From assembly GCA_039881045.1 (NCBI GenBank), contig JAYWVB010000050.1, forward strand, positions 186,001-250,000: a stretch of 64,000 bases of DNA. Direction: 5' to 3'. The translations under genes and the position numbers were made by a program. The stretch comes from Chaetomium olivaceum (Eukaryota; Ascomycota; Sordariomycetes; Sordariales; Chaetomiaceae). Below the pieces are notes generated by a model. It did no database searches, was not told where the DNA came from, and saw only the letters and a list, made by a program, of their open reading frames with translations. Shown in pieces: positions 46,160-57,308 of this stretch. Numbering within the stretch: the first letter of the stretch is position 1; every line of letters starts with the position of its first letter.

Positions 46160-47208
46160 AATTAGAAGATCTTCATTGGTATTGCAACTGATATCCTGCT
46201 CAGTGTCCCCACTTCCACGCTGGGTGTGGTGACGGCGGAAGAGAAGTTGGTCCGGAAGATGGTGATGGTGCAATAGGGAGATAGTGGTATTTAGGTCAGA
46301 TGACGTAACGAGGCCTATACTATCAATTGCTGCTTGGTATTTTGCTTGTTTATTATGGTATTCTTCTATGATGATTTCCCGCAGCTTCATCATATGTTTG
46401 ACACCCCTCCTGGACTGATCGTCTAAGTAAGGTACTTATCAAAAGTACTGGAAATAAATCTACCAAGTCGACGGCCGAATTGTTAGGTACCAATCTAATG
46501 GTTCGTCGAAAGCCGTAAATTTGGATCCCCAATGCCCCTGGAGGCCTGGACTCGCAGCTTTACCCAAGGGTTTGATAATCTGCAGGTGTCAAAGTCCAAC
46601 CCCGATCCTCGGCCTTTGGCCGGATGGAGGTTTATCGACACGAAACACCGATTGGTCTTTGGGTTGTTACGAATGAACCGAGACCCAAGTTCCCAGGTTG
46701 GTAATGCAAGAGAGACGTTGTTCAAATTCCTGCGATACTACAGATACATACCTGGGCTCGGTCGGAGCTCTCGGCGATCGACGGATCTCGGAGCCCCTGA
46801 AGTGAGGTACCCCTTTCTTCGCCGGTGACTCAGCCATGGCTGCACGGGATCTTGCGTCAAACACGCGTCAGAGGCTTTTTGCCAACCCAATCATCCAACG
46901 CGACGCGCGACGAAGGATCAATCCTGTGCGGCAAGGGGGGCCTGAGCACAACGGACAACGGGCGACCGGACGCGCCGACCGCCGACATGCCAAGGGTAAC
47001 GACATGCACGTTCAATGGCGTTAGCATCAACCACGAAACGGCATCCTACAGCTCAAAGAGGTCATATAAACCCCTTCACCCGCCCGAAAACCGTTCTCTC
47101 AAACCACCATTTCCACTGCATCTATCTCAGCAATAATCATAACAAAAACATCCACCGCGGCCACATCACCACCAACCCCAGCCAACCAAACACCGACTAC
47201 AACTCAAA
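46160..47208. other. Intergenic spacer
   Basis: About 1 kb lies between tRNA-Arg and the VOC gene. The last ~170 bases are CA-rich, as in a fungal 5' leader. No other feature was seen. Confidence 0.5.
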
Positions 47209-47730
47209 ATGACCATCGCGCACACTGGCATCAGAGCCCCCGCGGCCAAGCACGCCGCAGTCGTGGCCTGGTACGAAGCCGCCCTCGCTCCCCTCGGCTA
47301 CACCAGGGCCATGGCCTTCCAGGACGACCTGGTCGTCGGTTTTGGTGACGGGTCTGGTGCCATCGACTGGTGGATCACGTCGTCCGCTGCCGTATCCTTT
47401 GGTGCCCCTGCTGCTGAGGGCGCGGGTGAGAATGGAGAGGGCGTGTTGCCAACGCATACCGCGTTTGTGGCGAAGGGTGGGTTTTCCTTTTCTTCTCTTT
47501 TTTCTCTTTATACCGTGTGGTAAATGGCAAGGGGCGTTATGTGGGCTAACATGTTTTGGGGTACAGATCGGGCTGGGGTCGAGGCGTTTCATAAGGCGGC
47601 GGTTGCTGCGGGAGGGAAATGCAATGGTCTGCCGGGCGTGAGGGCGCATTACGGACCGACCTATTTCGCGGCATTTGTGCTGGATCCGGTGGGAAACAAC
47701 ATCGAAGCTCTTTGCACTGCTGCGGTGTAA
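47209..47730 (+). CDS. VOC (glyoxalase/dioxygenase-superfamily) protein
   Basis: Two exons (47209-47476 and 47567-47730) flank a 90-nt intron (GTGGGT..TACAG, branch CTAAC). The product is 143 residues. The first half has the VOC beta-alpha-beta-beta start (TGIRAPAAKHAAVVAWYEAAL, then LGY and VVGFG). The second half has DRAGVEAFHKAAVAAGGKCNG and HYGPTYFAAFVLDPVGNNIEAL, the conserved Tyr, Asp-P-x-G-N and metal-ligand Glu of the fold. A His in the first strand (IAHTGIR) may be the partner ligand. Similar fungal proteins are annotated as glyoxalase family; no reaction is known. It is probably cytosolic. Confidence 0.88.
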
Positions 47731-48252
47731 TCCCCTGGATGTACAATGGCTGAGGGCGAAATGCACACGTAGTTGTTTATGCTTGAGAGCTTCGTGAATC
47801 CAACATCATAGGATGGCTTTCCGAACAGCTGGGTAAATAATGCTATTAGGTTTTAAAATATCTTTGTTCGTTTCTCAAACATTCCCGCCTTCCCGTTCAT
47901 AGGTACCTATCTCACCTCAATACCAAGTTGGACCTTAAGCATCAAGTCTGCGACTCAGAAGTCAAGATCAATAACTTTCTCTTTTTTACAACCGAGTGCA
48001 TGGCCCTTTTTGCATTATAACTATCTCCAATGGGGCGACCGTAGCAAATGAGAGCATTGCAGTTGTTGTGAACCTATTTCCCTCGCCGATTCTGCCTCAT
48101 TTGGGTTGCCACAACCTGTACTTGGGCAAGCAAAACGCCGCCGCGTTCAGCCCCACCCCGCTGTCGTTGCGTTCAGGTCACGCTGACCAAATCATACTAA
48201 AGTAGACGCACTGGCTCTCTTCTTTCGTGGACTAACTTCACCCGCCGCCGCT
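47731..48252. other. Intergenic spacer next to transposon relic
   Basis: This lies between the VOC gene and the Tc1/mariner fragment. No conserved peptide was seen; the upstream part of the transposase is not recognisable here. Confidence 0.5.
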
Positions 48253-48522
48253 CTTTTCAGCGGCTGAAGTATCAAGACTCATCTGGTGCCCCAACTCGCC
48301 TGACCTTAATATGATCGAGCCATGTTGGCCGCGCCTAAAGCGGGTGACAACGAAGAAGGGAGTTTCAAAGAGCAAGAGCCAGGCTGAGATAGTCTGGGAA
48401 GAGGCGTGGGATGATCTGGAGCAGTCGAGGATACAGCGCTAGATTGAGAGGATTCCGCATCATATCCAGAGGTCATTCGCTTGGAGGACGGTAACGAATA
48501 CGCGGGAGGGAAGTCTATGAAC
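48253..48522 (+). mobile_element. Tc1/mariner-type transposase relic (C-terminal part)
   Basis: One frame encodes WCPNSPDLNMIEPCWPRLKR, the conserved block that carries the last acidic catalytic residue of Tc1/mariner transposases. Typical C-terminal sequence follows (SQAEIVWEEAWDDLEQSRIQR, stop, IERIPHHIQR). The stop is TAG where Trp is expected, a RIP-type change. The rest of the transposase and both inverted repeats are missing or unrecognisable. Confidence 0.7.
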
Positions 48523-49005
48523 CGCCGTTAAGATATCGTATTGGACCCCGGGCCCAATGCTGAATACCTAAGCTCATTGTTTCCGAATAATTCAGGAGAG
48601 ACGGTAGGAGGTGATTACCGACCTCCCAGAGGCTTACAGCGGTAGCGGTCTTGGCACTGAAGGCGGATTCTCTTGGTATTAGCGACTCGTACATGCATCC
48701 GGCACCGCCCAGCCAAATCCGGTGGCCACAACAGCAAGTTCTATACTTAACCTGTAGCTCGCAACCTCGTTACAAGCTAGGAACATAGTACAATTTGCGG
48801 GTCAGACAGTTACAAAGATAAGGCTAAGCCAATTACATAATTACCTAGTGGAGAAGAAGTAAAGCAATTCAAATTCAACTCTCCCGATCTGCGAGCTACG
48901 CACACACCCCTAGCACATCAACTACCCCTCGAACTTAACCAAATCCACCTTCCCCCAATGCAGGTCTTCTAAAGCTAACCTGACCATCTCCCTCGGCTTG
49001 CAGAC
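48523..49005. other. Intergenic spacer
   Basis: This lies between the transposon relic and the RG-tailed gene and is AT-rich. No feature was seen. Confidence 0.5.
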
Positions 49006-49939
49006 TCACCGCCCCGTGGCTGCTTTACCCGACTTTCTGTCCCCAAGATCCCCTCGGCCCCCTCGGTTCCCCCGATTCCCCCGACCCTTACCCTTGGCGC
49101 TTTTCCCTCGGTTCTTTCCGCCTCGTTGCGGCAGGCGGAGACTCCGGCGGAGTTCGTTGGACCGCTTCCTCACCACGGCGGGGATTTCCTTGACCAGGGA
49201 CAGGTACCGTGGGTTGTGTACCTGGAGGGAGAAGAAGTGCCGGGTGGGGAAGAGGACATGGGAGCCCATGCCGGCCGCAGGTCGGGGATCCCGAGAGCCA
49301 GTGTTGGCCTTCGGCTTGCCACTGTCGGCGGCCGGTGTGGTGGTGTCGAAGGGGGCGGCCGCGCGTCGTAGAGAACACGCCCAACCACCCGTCGTGGTAG
49401 GCTCGCCGGAGAGAGTCGGAGAGGTGGAGGTGCCACTCCTCGTCGTAAAGGATGATGCGGAAGCGGGACATGATGGCGAGCCAGATGGCGCAATCCGGCG
49501 CCGCAAACCAAGCTGTGTCCTGTGCCCCCGGATGCCGCGAGGAGGCATCTCGCGCCAACCCGTGCAGCAGATCCCGAAGCCAACCCTTCTCTCCGTGACC
49601 CAGGCTGGGCAGATCAACGAAGCGAAGCTTTGCCCTGTTTGCCACATCGGCAACATCCTCCACAGTCATTTTGTCTTCGCTTAGGCGGGCGATGGCTGCG
49701 ACGTAGGGCAAATCCAGCTGGCTAATGTTCTCCACCACATTGGGGAGATTAGCGGCCAGCCCCGTAAGCTGTTCGGGCTTGAGGGAAGCCAGATATTTCC
49801 GTAAGCATGCCTTGACTTCCTCCACATCCAGGCCAGCTTTATTCAGAATATTGATGAGCAGAATGAAGTGCTGGACCTGTTCGTGCCCGACGGCAATTTT
49901 GGCCTCCTTAGTCTTTTTAGCAGAACCAATTACTGCCAT
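49006..49939 (-). CDS. Unknown protein with helical N-terminus and RG/K-rich basic tail; one frame break
   Basis: The ATG at 49939 begins MAVIGSAKKTKEAKIAVGHE and an amphipathic, mostly helical ~180-residue region (AGLDVEEVKACLRKYLASL, RFRIILYDEEWHLHLSDSL). A second part is FDTTTPAADSGKPKANTGS, then HVLFPTRHFFSLQVHNPRY, ending in a strongly basic low-complexity tail (KNRGKSAKGKGRGNRGNRGG..). The two parts are in different frames; a C5 run near 49360 seems one base too long. Corrected, the protein is about 310 residues. RG-rich tails often bind RNA or target the nucleolus, but I recognise no family. Function unknown. Confidence 0.55.
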
Positions 49940-51014
49940 CTTAACGAACGTGTAGGGTGATTTGTTAGGCGGTGTGGCGGTCGGTGATGCGTGTGGTGCA
50001 AGGCCGGGAGGAATGCAGCCACGAGGTTGAATGTCTTTTAAAGTAATTAATAGACGCCTGAAGGAAACAATGGTGAAGGAAATTTGGTGAAAGGGTGATG
50101 GAAAGAAATGGTCTATGGATTGTTCAAGGAAATAAATGCAAGGCGAATGTTCGGGGATCAGCGCGTGGCTTTGTATGATGGCCTGTGAACTCGGTGTGCT
50201 GTAAGGTTTGCATCACAAGGGGTGTAGTCCAGGCGAACCTTAACTCAGTACATACCACAGAAGTAAGGTTCAGCTGAACAATGGTAACGAAACGACCGGT
50301 TTAGGTTTCAATGGTCCATACATGGCCCAAATACCTAGATACATATGTACTTAAATACCCAGGCATATACCATTGCCACCCCAGCACAGGCTCAATTAAA
50401 CTGATGACGGGCGTTATTCCGACGGTATGCCTGATATCAAGCCCTTAAATCAATTTCCGAGCCGTCCATGTACTCTCAATATCCACCGTGGCTGGCTTGG
50501 GGGACCGCACCAAGATGTTGCAAGCCACGGCCGTCCTCTCCGGCACGGAACTGGTTTCCGGCCACACCATACCGCCAGACATCAGCGATGGATACCAGTC
50601 CCGCAATTCCCATACCCTCCTTGTAACTGTTTGAGACGGATCCGAGAGCATGATATCACTCGTCGTAACACAGGCTACGAGCGGAACCAACTTGATGGAG
50701 AATTATAAGTTGATATGAACAGTACACGTCCAGAACGTACAGCACTCGGCCGCCCAGCTAGAGAATTTTATCCGAGGTTTTATGAGTCGAATAACCTTAC
50801 CGGCGGAATTAGCTACCAAGCTATCGAAATACCGGGCGGAGACATTCAGTCATGTCGTCGGCGGCAGCTCACGCTCCCCGTATCTGATTAGCGACCCCCA
50901 AAGGTATAATAGTGTGTAGCAGCTACGCCATCGAGCAACGAACAGATGTGTCCCCACTGGGATACCATGGACTCAGCCGCAGTCAGCACTCGCCTAGGTC
51001 TTCTCAACCGGTCC
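49940..51014. other. Intergenic spacer
   Basis: About 1.1 kb lies between the RG-tailed gene start and the permease 3' end. A short open frame at 50445-50690 (minus) has no recognisable family. No repeat or RNA was seen. Confidence 0.5.
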
Positions 51015-53142
51015 TCAGGCCTCGATCACATCGTGTGAGGCATTGTCACTCCGTTTAGACCGTTGACGGATCTGTCCATCTTGCCCAAACCGCCTCTCAT
51101 TCCCGCCCTTAGTTCTGCCAATCCCAATCATCTGGCCCATTTCTTTCCAAAAGCCAACCGGGGGATCCACAAAGGTTGCCTCATAAGCGTCGACGACCGG
51201 ACGTTCCCAGACGAGGTCCGCTTCGTGCGGCTTGACGAACTTGGTCCGCTTCAAGACTTTCCAGAAGATGAAGAGCGGCGGAATGAAGATCTGCATCGTG
51301 TAGCTGGAGAAGAAGGTGGAAACCGACCAGGGCTTGAAGGACGGGTAACCGTACAGGAGGGCGACGGTGACCATCCAGGCAAGCCCCAGGTAGGCGCAGT
51401 ACGGTTGGAACCAGCCGACGTAGGAGAACTGTCGGCGATCGACGCCCTGTGCTTTGCAGGCGCGGTAGTAGAAGATGAAGGTGGTGGTCATGACGATGTA
51501 GTTGATCAGTCCTAGGTGTTTGTCATATCGTTTCAGCAACGTTCCTCTAACATGGATAAACTTGAAGGAATGTAGGAGGGTGCGTAAACATACCTCCACC
51601 TGTGACGAGACTGGCAAACCAAGTGATAACAACCGACGAGTTGCTCGAAACCTGCATGAACGAAAGCATCGGGAAGATCATGACAACGAAGAAACAGTAG
51701 ATCGGCACACCCTTTTTGGTGGTGTAGGTGAGGAATGTCGGGGCTCTCCCTTCAAGCGCGAGCGAGTAGAGCGTACGAATGGCGCAGTAGGTGTATGTAT
51801 TGCCCGCGGAAAAGATCGAAGTCAATAGGAGACTAAAATAATCGTCAGCATTGCACATAATAATCTGTCTACCCGACGCGGTGGTTTTATTTTGTGTTTT
51901 GTTACTGACGCGTTGACGATATGAGGGAAAATCGAAATGCCGAGATTGCTCATGGCGATCACATATGGCGAAGCCGATGCAGTGGCACCAGAGACCTTGC
52001 CGAGGACGACGTTCTCCAGAGCCGGATCTCTTGGAGAGCACGCGATGCCTACAGCTAGTGCGCCACCGACGAAGAAGAGACAGAATCGGAAAGTAAACCG
52101 TCTTGAAGGCGCTCTTGATGTATACTCGGGGCCGCATTGCTTCGGCCGATACCATTGAGATGTACTCGGGTCCCACAACGGTGAAGCATGCTGACCACAA
52201 GGCGCCCAAGAAGCCTTCGAAGCGACCCAGGGTGCCCTCGCTCAGATACTCCATGAAGGCCCCCGGTTTCTGCCAGTTGACAAAACCGTAGACATCATGC
52301 TGAGGGTTCCCGCCCACCATAGTGATGAAGGTGAACAGGAACAAGGCAAAGATCAGAATGACCTTTCCGCCCGAGAGCCAGAATTCGGATTCACCATACG
52401 CTCTCACAGCAAGAATGTTGATTGCGCTATTCAGACGACAAGTTTTAGCATGCATACTTCACTTGCAGGATAGGGAAGGGGTCCTGAGTTGCACAGGGAA
52501 ACGGCCCGGGGTAAATCCCGCTCGGGCTGCATTTCGAGGTCCTTACGCATAGCTGAGAATGATGGCAGCGCAAATACCAGCGACTGGACCTGGCTCAGTC
52601 ACCACAGGGCTCAAAAGGACAAGACCAGGGTAAAGGCCGAGATCTCGAAAGGAATCAGCAGAGCTTCATAAAAACTACTATGGGGCGCGACAGTGTTAGC
52701 TCTATTAAAAGTACAAATTCCCGATCGATGATGCGTGGTGAGTTGGGCGTTGGAGGGAGGTGCACAAGAAGTTCCAGCCGACCATGAAGCCGAGCGCTTC
52801 GTCTACCCATTTACCCCCAGGCGTATGAAGCCGCCACTAACGGGGTATGCGTGCTCATCTCGGCGATGCAGTTGTTACCATGGCAAGGAACATGGACTGG
52901 ACCGCGTAGGCGAGAAGCAAGCTGCCGGGGCCACCATTGTACAGACCGGTGCCAATGCTTATAAAGAGACCTGTCCCGATGGAGCCTCCGATGGCGATGA
53001 GCTGGATCTGGCGGTTGTTCAAGTGTCGTTGGAGGTTGTCGACGTTGCCGGTCACGGTACCCTCCTGGACGTCCGAGTCCTCGGCGTAGTTGGGCACACT
53101 GGCCGCCTTTTCCGAATCTTTATCCCTACCGATGGAAAACAT
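51015..53142 (-). CDS. Amino-acid permease (YAT family, proline-permease-like); at least five frame breaks
   Basis: Five exons are inferred: 52766-53142, 52547-52674, 51910-52426, 51594-51832 and 51015-51511. Introns are 77-120 nt, the first with branch CTAAC. Length is about 586 residues, with twelve expected membrane helices. Motifs: RHLNNRQIQLIAIGGSIGTG at the first helix, NNCIAEMSTHTPVSGGFIRL, NILAVRAYGESEFWLSGGK, TVVGPEYISMVSAEAMRP, and LINYIVMTTTFIFYYRACKA. Frame breaks occur at an A run before NNCIAEM, a C4 run before VSGGF, a G5 run before KWVDEALGF, a single G in FW before VTEPGP, and a T3 run before RFCLFF. Each is fixed by one base, and the net shift is zero modulo three. The protein should carry neutral amino acids across the plasma membrane if the frame is intact in life. 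Confidence 0.8.
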
Positions 53143-55192
53143 CTTGGGCGCCTTCGGAATCTCGGTCGTTGGGGATATGTCTGTCGTGGGAGACGTATAT
53201 CGTGGAGTATCCCGGTGAGAATAGGGGCAATCAGTCACTGCGGACACACGAGGAGGCTGCCAGAGCACGATCAATCGACGACGACAACGGGTTGTGACAT
53301 GAGGGTCGAAAGCTGGCTGCGTTGTTAGGTGCCGAGTGAGAATGCAGGACTCTTTACACCCTTCCACCTGACGATGGTAGTTGGAGATGATGATAACTAA
53401 GGCGAAAGTAGACCAGAAAGTTGTCGTTCTCGGGAATAGAAAAGGAACGGCAGAATGTATTTATCTTCACTGGAAAAGAGTGGAAAGGATCAGACAAATT
53501 TGGTAAAAAAAACCTTTGAGCGGAAACTGCGCAAGAAACCATGCCAGTCCACAGGTCCCCAGATGCGGGATCACCCCAGACGTGGGATCAACACATCCCT
53601 TGGCATCCACTGCATCCCATTCCACAAATACCAGACGTTGAGTATGGTCCCTTGTGGGATCCGCCGCTGGACGTCTCTAATAGGTAGTTGACTGTGTAGG
53701 TCCAAGAAGTTTCGAAAGACCCTTCGGCTACTCGGCATAACATCGCCAAACGTAGAAAAGAGATCATCCATTTTGTAACTCCGACTGACATCATTTTGCA
53801 GCGCCAAGGGAGGGGACGCAACATCGGGTGTGGAGCCAAGCCGAGCACAGCATCTCCCCACATACTCTGAAGATGGAGTGCCAGTCCCTGAAGAAAGGGA
53901 CCGGGTCAACAACAGGCCGACACAATGCGAGGGCTCGGTGAGCTTAAAAGACGGCAGAGGAGACGAACTCGGTTGGTGTCCGAGCCGTCGGCCGTCCCGT
54001 GCCGTGATTGCCGCCTCTTTGCCGTCGTCTCCAAGACTCCCCAAGCACAATATCAGATCAGCGTGGCAAAAATATGTGACCCTGAACTGTCCTCGGGTGT
54101 GAGCGGCACCAACAGGCGGGTCTGGAGGAGGGCACGCGAGCACCACGTGCTGCAAATTCTTTTGTTCTTTTAATACCAAGGAAAAGACAACAGGCTCCAC
54201 CAGTTGATCTGGGGTATTGACCACTTGATCCGATCCCCTGACCAGAACAAAGGGAAGGGACTTTTTGTTTTTCCCGTTTCCCGTTCCATTCTCCCGCATT
54301 CGCAGCCCTTGGATGGTACGTACTAAATCGGAGGCTCCGGTTCTCTCGGTCTCAAGGGTTAGAGGTAACCAGGCCTTCCATGCATGTTCATGGGACTTGC
54401 GCTTGCAGTTCACCGTGATCGTGGCCGCAGCCATCTGTAGACGCATTAAACTTGCGACCGGAGAATCCGTGACAAGAAAGGTTGCATTTTAAACAATTTC
54501 TCCCCTCATACGACACCGACATCACAGCATATGTGTGGCACAGAACCAGACTTGATACTGTCTGTTGTTTTCAAGTGTATCGTCGCTTGACCAGTTACAT
54601 CGCTTAGCGTTTTTTGCGAACAGTATTGCAACAAGTGCGAAACAGGCTGCGGGCGTGAATCACACTTCTAAGCGAACGATTCTGGTCAGTTTTCCGTATT
54701 TTGTCCAAGATCGCTAGAAACGCTCAAGCACGGGATTTCCACGGTGGAAACAGATTAGCAACAACAGCGGGGAAAATACGAGGAAAAGGAAAGCGAAAGA
54801 GAAACAAGGAGGTTGATAGGAAACCTCAACACCATGAATAGTATTTACACTTCCGAATCAGGAAGGAAGTTGGGAGGCATGTGGCCGTTTGTGGAGTGGC
54901 GTGGGAAGTGGGACCAGTTCAGCCCACCTCACGTTCACCCACCTTTCCACCCACATTGGCAACCAAACAGCTTTCAAGCTTCACGGTGTTCACTCAACAC
55001 ATCATTTGCACCCCATATTGTAGATCTGGCTCTGCAAACCTATATGGAAGCTTCAGAACTTGCTGAAACGGGGACCAAGTGTCGACTATCCGATTACATG
55101 TTAGATAGAGTCTTGACCCAGTCTATTCGGAGCACGAATGCCCCTGCCTTAAACCCATCACTCAAATCTAAATTTAAAGGTTTATATCTCTA
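53143..55192. other. Permease upstream region and spacer
   Basis: About 2 kb before the permease start up to the pogo element. GATA-type sequence (GATGATGATAACTAA near 53387) is compatible with nitrogen control by AreA/NIT2, but the core is short. A 291-codon minus-strand open frame at 53571-54446 lacks any family motif and is not called. Confidence 0.5.
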
Positions 55193-55218
55193 ACGTGATC
55201 CACCCCCAAGCGACGCAC
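55193..55218 (+). repeat. Left terminal inverted repeat of the pogo element
   Basis: 26 bases, the exact reverse complement of 57007-57032. The preceding TA (55191-55192) is the target duplication. CGACGCAC at the inner end recurs about 17 bases further in. Confidence 0.95.
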
Positions 55219-55290
55219 ACCCCTAAACGACGCACTTTTCCAACCGTCACACATTTCCATTTTCTACACAGCATTCCTCTACGACCAGCA

Positions 55291-56942
55291 ATGGCAACTC
55301 GCTGTAAAGAAAGCCAGGTTATCCTGGCAATTGAAGCTATTCGACGAGATTAGAAACTTAGTCGCCGGAAAGCTGCAGCAATCTACAACGTACCCGAAGC
55401 TACGCTCCGCCACAGAATGAATGGACGAACGCCAAAGCCCGAATCGCGACCTGCAGCGCACCGATTGACAGCCATTGAAGAGGAGGCAGTTGTCCATTAT
55501 ATATTGGACCTAGATACGCGAGGATTTCCGCCCCGACACACTGCTGTTGAAGATATGGCCAATTTGCTGCTCGCCCAACGCGACGGGGACGCGTCGGCAA
55601 GCACTGGGCCGAGAAGTTCGTCAAGCGGCAACCAAAACTCAAGACGCGTTTCAATCGCGCATACGACTTTCAGAGAGCTCTCTGCGAAGATCCAGAACTT
55701 ATTGGCGCGTGGTTCAAGCTTGTGCACAACATGAGGGCGAAGTACGGCATCCACGACTGTGACTTCTACAACTTCGACGAGACCGGCTTCATGATGGGCG
55801 TCATCTGCGCAGCTATGGTAGTGACGCGCGCCGATCGACGTGGAAGAGGCAAGGCAGTTCAGCCTGGTAATCGGGAATGGGCGACGGCAATTGAGTGTAT
55901 CAACGGCGAAGGGTGGTGCCTCCCACCGTTTCTTATTGTTCAAGGCACTTACCACCTCGCCAACTGGTATACCGAGGGCGAGCTCCCACTCGACTGGGTT
56001 ATCAAGCCAACTTCCAATGGGTGGACCGACAATGAGACCGGCCTAGGATGGATCAAACATTTCGATAAGCATACAAAGTCTCGTACAAAGGGGGTGTATC
56101 GGATGATTGTGCTTGATGGGCATGAGAGTCACCTGTCGGCCGAATTCGAAGCCTTTTGCAAGGAGAACAATGTTATCACCATCGCCTGCCTGCTCACTCA
56201 TCCCATATAACCCAGCCACTCGATGTTGGGTGTTACAGTGCCCTAAAAACGGCGTACGGTCGGCAAATCGAGCACTTCATCAGAGCGCACATCAACCACA
56301 TCACCAAGGTCGAGTTCTTCCTCGCTTTAAAGCCGCCCACTTTGCCGCTATGACCGAGAGAAACAACAAAGGGGGTTTAGAGGTGCAGGTCTAGTACCTT
56401 TTGACCCCGAGTCAGTGATATCCAAGCTGGATGTCAAGTTACGGATGCCAACACCAACTGGTCCCCCCTCCGCCGCTGCCGATCCTTGGTTCTCCCAGAC
56501 ACCACGGAACCCAACAGAGACTGTCTCGCAATCCGAGTATATCAAAGATCGGATTGTCCGTCATTAGGGAAGCTCGCCAACATCAATTCTCACTGCTGTC
56601 GACCAGCTTGCGAAAGGGACGCAGGCATTGGCGCACTCGGTGGCCCTAATGACGGCTGAGATAGGCACCTTACAGAAGGCAAATGAGGCACTGAGCAAGC
56701 GCCGAAGGGCCAAAAAGACACATGTACGTCTTGGAGGATCACTTACTGTAGGAGATGCACATGATCTATTAGCCCAGAGAGAGGTGCAGGAACAGGTAGA
56801 GCGCGAAACGCGGGAAAATGGTGGTCGGCGAGCTCGAACAGCGACGGCTCCACGGCGTTGTGGTAAGTGCGGAAAGCCCGGGCACAATGCGTGCACGTGT
56901 CAGGGAGACGGAGAAACATCTGATGTACATGATTTAAAATAG
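55291..56942 (+). pseudogene. Pogo/Fot1 (DDE-1) transposase, disrupted
   Basis: It begins MATRCKESQVILAIEAIRRD with a psq-type helix-turn-helix (KLSRRKAAAIYNVPEATLRHR) interrupted by TAG at the residue after RRD, probably from CAG by RIP. A CENP-B-type second HTH follows (FPPRHTAVEDMANLLLAQRDG). The catalytic triad can be located as Asp in YNFDETGF, Asp in VLDGHESH, and Asp in HITQPLDVGCY. The C-terminus has RGAGLVPFDPE and a CCHC knuckle (CGKCGKPGHNACTC). Frame shifts occur near 55595, 56200, 56320 and 56370. Dead copy; full-length family member of about 540 codons. Confidence 0.88.
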
Positions 56943-57006
56943 TTTCAGTGTATTGCGGTTGTTTTGGTGGTGTAATTGACGTTTCCTGTTGTGTGGTTGT
57001 TGAAAA

Positions 57007-57032
57007 GTGCGTCGCTTGGGGGTGGATCACGT
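57007..57032 (-). repeat. Right terminal inverted repeat of the pogo element
   Basis: 26 bases, the exact reverse complement of the left repeat, followed by TA at 57033-57034. Confidence 0.95.
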
Positions 57033-57308
57033 TATTTCAATTATCATTATATCAAGCTATTGCACGATGTAATGCCTCTATCTTGGTTATTGAATCGAGT
57101 TGTTAGTACTCCAGTTTGAGCATACGATGCAGCTACTTTAGAATTATTAAGTGGTAACTAGTCATTTCGCTTCAAAATTTACAGCAACGTCGATGCTCCA
57201 TATTTGTAGTGTTTATCAGTACACCCCATATTACTTCCGCAGATAAACGAGGGTCACAAAACCCCCGGCTATTATTTCGATCCCTCGATTATTGACATCC
57301 CTTTCTTC

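Larger units (their letters stand above)
55193..57032 (+). mobile_element. Pogo/Fot1-type DNA transposon, full length, defective
   Basis: An 1840-bp element is bounded by 26-bp perfect terminal inverted repeats (ACGTGATCCACCCCCAAGCG..) and flanked by TA on both sides, the target site of the Tc1/mariner-pogo superfamily. It carries one transposase gene. The left end has an extra copy of CGACGCAC inside the repeat zone. The transposase is inactivated by a stop and several frame shifts, so the element cannot move by itself, although intact ends might be used in trans. Confidence 0.92.

Noticed and set aside
48998..49684. A 228-codon plus-strand open frame opposite the RG-tailed gene
   Set aside because: Pro/Arg-rich low-complexity translation; the minus strand has the better start, helical region and tail.
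53571..54446. A 291-codon open frame on the minus strand upstream of the permease
   Set aside because: No domain, signal peptide or motif; composition looks like read-through of promoter sequence. Length alone is not enough in GC-rich DNA.
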